Shown in pieces: positions 5,775 to 7,725 of a stretch of 7,725 nt of DNA. The notes beneath the pieces were generated by a model. The model was not told the origin of the DNA, did not search any database, and saw nothing but the letters and a program-made list of their open reading frames with translations. Source of the DNA: Actinomycetota bacterium. GTDB lineage: Bacteria; Actinomycetota; Actinomycetes; Nanopelagicales; Nanopelagicaceae. Where the stretch lies: assembly GCA_010032085.1 (NCBI GenBank), contig RGYL01000030.1, forward strand, positions 1-7,725, read 5' to 3'. Made by a program: the position numbers and the translations under genes. Position 1 is the stretch's first letter, and every line of letters starts with the position of its first letter.

Positions 5775-6895
5775 ATAATCAAAGTGGCGCTGTCGGTTGC
5801 GTTCAGTTCTAGAGGATTAATGATGGAGTCATAACCTTTAACTGTCGCCGTGTTTAGAAGTGTTGTGTCAACCGTTGGGTTGTATGTCTTTGCAGCTTCA
5901 CCATTTGCGGTCGCACCTGCTGCAAGATCATCTAATTGACCATCTCCATCTTCATCCGAAAGTCCCGTCAGGGCAACGTTGAATTCGGCGAAGATTCCGC
6001 CGTCATCTGAAATTTCAGAAATGTTATATATCGGTGCAGCCGGATTACCGCCAGCATTGGCAGTATTTTGTACAGCGTAGCAATATCGGACCTCGGTATT
6101 TTGAAGCACCGTCAATGACTTAACCCCTGGGCAAGCACCCGTCGTGACAGTCTTCACTAAAGAGAGTTGTGGAATCGCCAAGTTGTTCAATTCCTTCAAG
6201 GGCACAGTCTTCACTCCTTGATTGATGGACTCGGCAGGGGATACGGGTGTTGATCCATTTTTGAAAGTCAGTTTTGCATCTTTAAATATGGCTTGTAGGC
6301 CCCCAGTTGGACTTAGCTTTGGATCACAGATGATTTTTACGTCCATTCGGACAACTACGACTTCGTTTGCTTCAAGGTTACTCACTTCAACAACTGCTGA
6401 GAGCACTGAACCTTTTGTGAATAGTGGCCCATTTGCAACTTCCGATGTAAGCGTTGCGATGCTATTGCCATTCCCAATTTGAGCAGAGTCGCTTGAATCG
6501 ATAGTTACTGCAAGAACGTCCCCAAGGATTGCTCCAGATTGTCCGGTAGTGTCAAGATCAAAGTTGAATTCAGAACTGATAGTAAAAGGCTGAATGTCAG
6601 TTATCGAATTTGAGTTATCCATTTCAAACCGAGAAAGATAAGAGACGATATCGCCGCACTTGAATTGGTCTCCTGCAAGGGATCTTGCTATATCTGTATT
6701 GACTATCCCGGAATTCCATCGACCTCCGCCAACTAGATGGTTATAACTTGTCGGTTCCGCAGCTGCGAAGTCAAGGGTTAAACCCTTTACCTGTGCGCTG
6801 ACTGCAATCGGATTCATTACAGTCAAAGTTAAAGTTGACAGAACTAATGCGAAAATTGACGGAATTACTTTCCATGCTTGAAAAACACTTCTCAT
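5741..6895 (-). CDS. Upstream part of the split secreted repeat protein: signal peptide, N-terminal domain, DUF11-like domain
   Basis: 384 residues from the ATG at 6895, chosen over a GTG at 6919 because AAAAAGGGG lies 8 nt upstream of the ATG and the protein then starts with a clean signal peptide (MRSVFQAWK, hydrophobic stretch to ~33, likely cleavage VSA-Q after residue 34). Residues ~35-230 form an unrecognised extracellular domain with two Cys. Residues ~242-378 resemble a DUF11 domain (LSLVKTV, YAVQNTANAG, LLNTATVKGYD) with an insert SDEDGDGQLDD at ~313-323 that looks like a calcium-binding loop. It ends abruptly with PDAAPINL and a TAA at 5741-5743, at the point where the homologous repeat resumes in another frame. 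Together with 3252-5771 it probably formed one protein of about 1200 residues on the cell surface. Confidence 0.85.
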   Translation of the reverse strand: MRSVFQAWKVIPSIFALVLSTLTLTVMNPIAVSAQVKGLTLDFAAAEPTSYNHLVGGGRWNSGIVNTDIARSLAGDQFKCGDIVSYLSRFEMDNSNSITDIQPFTISSEFNFDLDTTGQSGAILGDVLAVTIDSSDSAQIGNGNSIATLTSEVANGPLFTKGSVLSAVVEVSNLEANEVVVVRMDVKIICDPKLSPTGGLQAIFKDAKLTFKNGSTPVSPAESINQGVKTVPLKELNNLAIPQLSLVKTVTTGACPGVKSLTVLQNTEVRYCYAVQNTANAGGNPAAPIYNISEISDDGGIFAEFNVALTGLSDEDGDGQLDDLAAGATANGEAAKTYNPTVDTTLLNTATVKGYDSIINPLELNATDSATLIIDVPDAAPINL

Positions 6896-7036
6896 ATGAA
6901 ATACCCCTTTTTGAGACACATCAGAATTGATTGGTAACTTGTGGCCAGATACTTCACTGAAGTTCTTTCAAGAGAGTCACAGCGAGCGCACTTTTCAAAT
7001 TTGCGAGGATAGGGTGACACAACCTAGGCTTCCAGT
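6896..7036. other. Divergent intergenic region with a short palindrome
   Basis: The 141-nt gap between the surface-protein gene (minus) and the DinB gene (plus). It contains the ribosome binding site AAAAAGGGG of the surface-protein gene at 6904-6912, the promoter of the DinB gene near 7001-7030, and a 6-bp-arm palindrome ACTTCA-C-TGAAGT at 6951-6963 that could be an operator. No clear promoter for the minus-strand gene could be chosen. Confidence 0.45.
7001..7030 (+). promoter_or_regulatory. Promoter of the DinB-family gene, leaderless
   Basis: TTGCGA at 7001-7006 and TAGGCT at 7025-7030 are 18 bp apart and match the -35 and actinobacterial -10 patterns. The predicted start of transcription, about 7 nt after the -10 box, coincides with the GTG codon at 7037, and no Shine-Dalgarno sequence is present. 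Confidence 0.6.
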
Positions 7037-7534
7037 GTGTCTATCGAGATTAAAAAACTTCTTCTGCATATGGCGTGGGCAAATCAATTAACTATCGAAC
7101 ATCTTGAGGGGCTTTCGGAAGATGCGTTAAAAGCGTTTGCAGTTAAAGAGAATTGGTATGTCGGAGAGATAGCACATCACATCGTTGAAGCGGCTGACTT
7201 TTACGTTTATCGGATTACTGGCCGACATTGTGAACTTCCAGGAAAAGAGATTCAGGAACTTAAGGTTAAAACTGATCTTGTTTTGTTAAAGAGTCAAGTC
7301 GCTGAAATTGATAGAGCTTTGATTGCTTGCGCAAATCTTGAAGACTCTAAGGTCGAATTTGTAAATTCTAAAGGTGAAAAAGTCAGCAGATGGATTTCAA
7401 CAATTCTCTCTCAGGCAGTACATCACGCTACTGAGCATCGAGCGCAGATTGCATCCGCTTTGGAGGCAAAGGGATTTAAGCCAGTTGATTTAGATGAGTT
7501 AGATCTTTGGAGTTTCGAAATCAAAAATGGATAA
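7037..7534 (+). CDS. DinB/YfiT-like four-helix-bundle protein
   Basis: A 165-residue, soluble, mostly helical protein with the signature of the DinB superfamily: a His pair in the second helix (IAHHIVEAADFYVYR, H47-H48) and the C-terminal HxxxHRxQ motif (VHHATEHRAQI, H130 and H134), which together form the usual three-His metal site. Members include thiol-dependent transferases for bacillithiol or mycothiol and many uncharacterised metal enzymes; the DinB name comes from DNA-damage induction in Bacillus, and this gene need not be damage-induced. The substrate cannot be assigned. The GTG start fits a leaderless transcript from the promoter at 7001-7030. The length is normal for the family. A further reading frame begins 17 nt after its stop. 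Confidence 0.88.
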   Translation: MSIEIKKLLLHMAWANQLTIEHLEGLSEDALKAFAVKENWYVGEIAHHIVEAADFYVYRITGRHCELPGKEIQELKVKTDLVLLKSQVAEIDRALIACANLEDSKVEFVNSKGEKVSRWISTILSQAVHHATEHRAQIASALEAKGFKPVDLDELDLWSFEIKNG

Positions 7535-7551
7535 TTCCTTGGTCGGTTTAT

Positions 7552-7725
7552 ATGAGTTTTGAAAAAGAGAGGCTCGAACTAATTCGAGCCAATAGAAATA
7601 GGCCTAGAGCCGAGTACTTGAGTGATCGTGGCCGGTTAATACATGGACCAACGCCGCCAGGTGGATCTAAACCATCTCCTCGTGAGAGCGACCTCTCTCC
7701 TGAAGAAGTGGAAGAAGTACTTGAG
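7552..7725 (+). CDS. Start of an unrecognised hypothetical protein, runs off the window
   Basis: An ATG at 7552 opens a frame that stays open for 58 codons to the window end. The product begins MSFEKERLEL and is charged, with an Arg-rich stretch, a Pro/Gly-rich middle (HGPTPPGGSKPSP) and an acidic end (SPEEVEEVLE), which reads like a real but partly disordered protein. There is no good ribosome binding site. A perfect 8-bp hairpin at 7571-7590 falls within codons 7-13, which is unusual for a gene start. It may be co-transcribed with the DinB gene. No family recognised. Confidence 0.45.
   Translation, partial: MSFEKERLELIRANRNRPRAEYLSDRGRLIHGPTPPGGSKPSPRESDLSPEEVEEVLE
7561..7590 (-). terminator. 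Strong hairpin, possible minus-strand intrinsic terminator
   Basis: GGCTCGAA-CTAA-TTCGAGCC (7571-7590) is a perfect 8-bp stem with a 4-nt loop. Read on the minus strand it is followed by TCTCTTTTTC, a terminator-like T-rich tail, so it could end a minus-strand transcript entering from beyond the window. On the plus strand no T-run follows. It conflicts with, or overlaps, the plus-strand frame starting at 7552. Confidence 0.45.

Noticed and set aside
6896..6919. GTG start at 6919 for the surface-protein gene
   Set aside because: The ATG at 6895 has a strong ribosome binding site 8 nt upstream, and that site would lie inside the coding region if the GTG were used.

Overview
The window looks like a chromosomal segment of a low-to-medium GC actinobacterium, possibly a freshwater acI/Nanopelagicales type. 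The reasons are an actinobacterial-style MmpL transporter, several genes whose start codon sits about 7 nt after a good -10 box (leaderless starts), and an actinobacterial-looking RNase P RNA 3' end. The taxonomic call is an inference.

Region 1 (1-3181) is a compact block bounded by an exact 26-bp direct repeat (1-26 and 3156-3181). The repeat resembles the 3' end of the RNase P RNA gene rnpB. Inside are a small helical-repeat (HEAT-like) protein, an MmpL/RND-type membrane transporter on the minus strand, and a divergent MarR-family regulator. An 11-bp-arm palindrome lies between the transporter and the regulator and probably is the MarR operator. The layout fits a small integrated island or cassette that used the rnpB 3' end as its attachment site, but no integrase is visible in it.

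Region 2 (3182-6895) is a large secreted, repeat-rich surface protein on the minus strand, ending in a clear intrinsic terminator. It is split into two reading frames. The upstream part (5741-6895) has a signal peptide, an N-terminal domain and one DUF11-like domain. The downstream part (3252-5663, open back to 5771) has a partial and then four full ~103-residue DUF11/DUF7507-like repeats, two more divergent repeats and a C-terminal GFWKN-type domain. At the junction about 25-30 residues of the expected repeat are missing and the frame changes, so this looks like one gene broken by a small deletion, or an assembly error between repeats.

Region 3 (6896-7725) holds a divergent intergenic stretch, a leaderless DinB-family gene on the plus strand, and the start of an unrecognised short gene that runs off the window, with a strong hairpin early in its frame.

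Functionally, the MarR-MmpL pair is probably a self-regulated export or efflux unit. The surface protein and the DinB gene appear to be unrelated neighbours.
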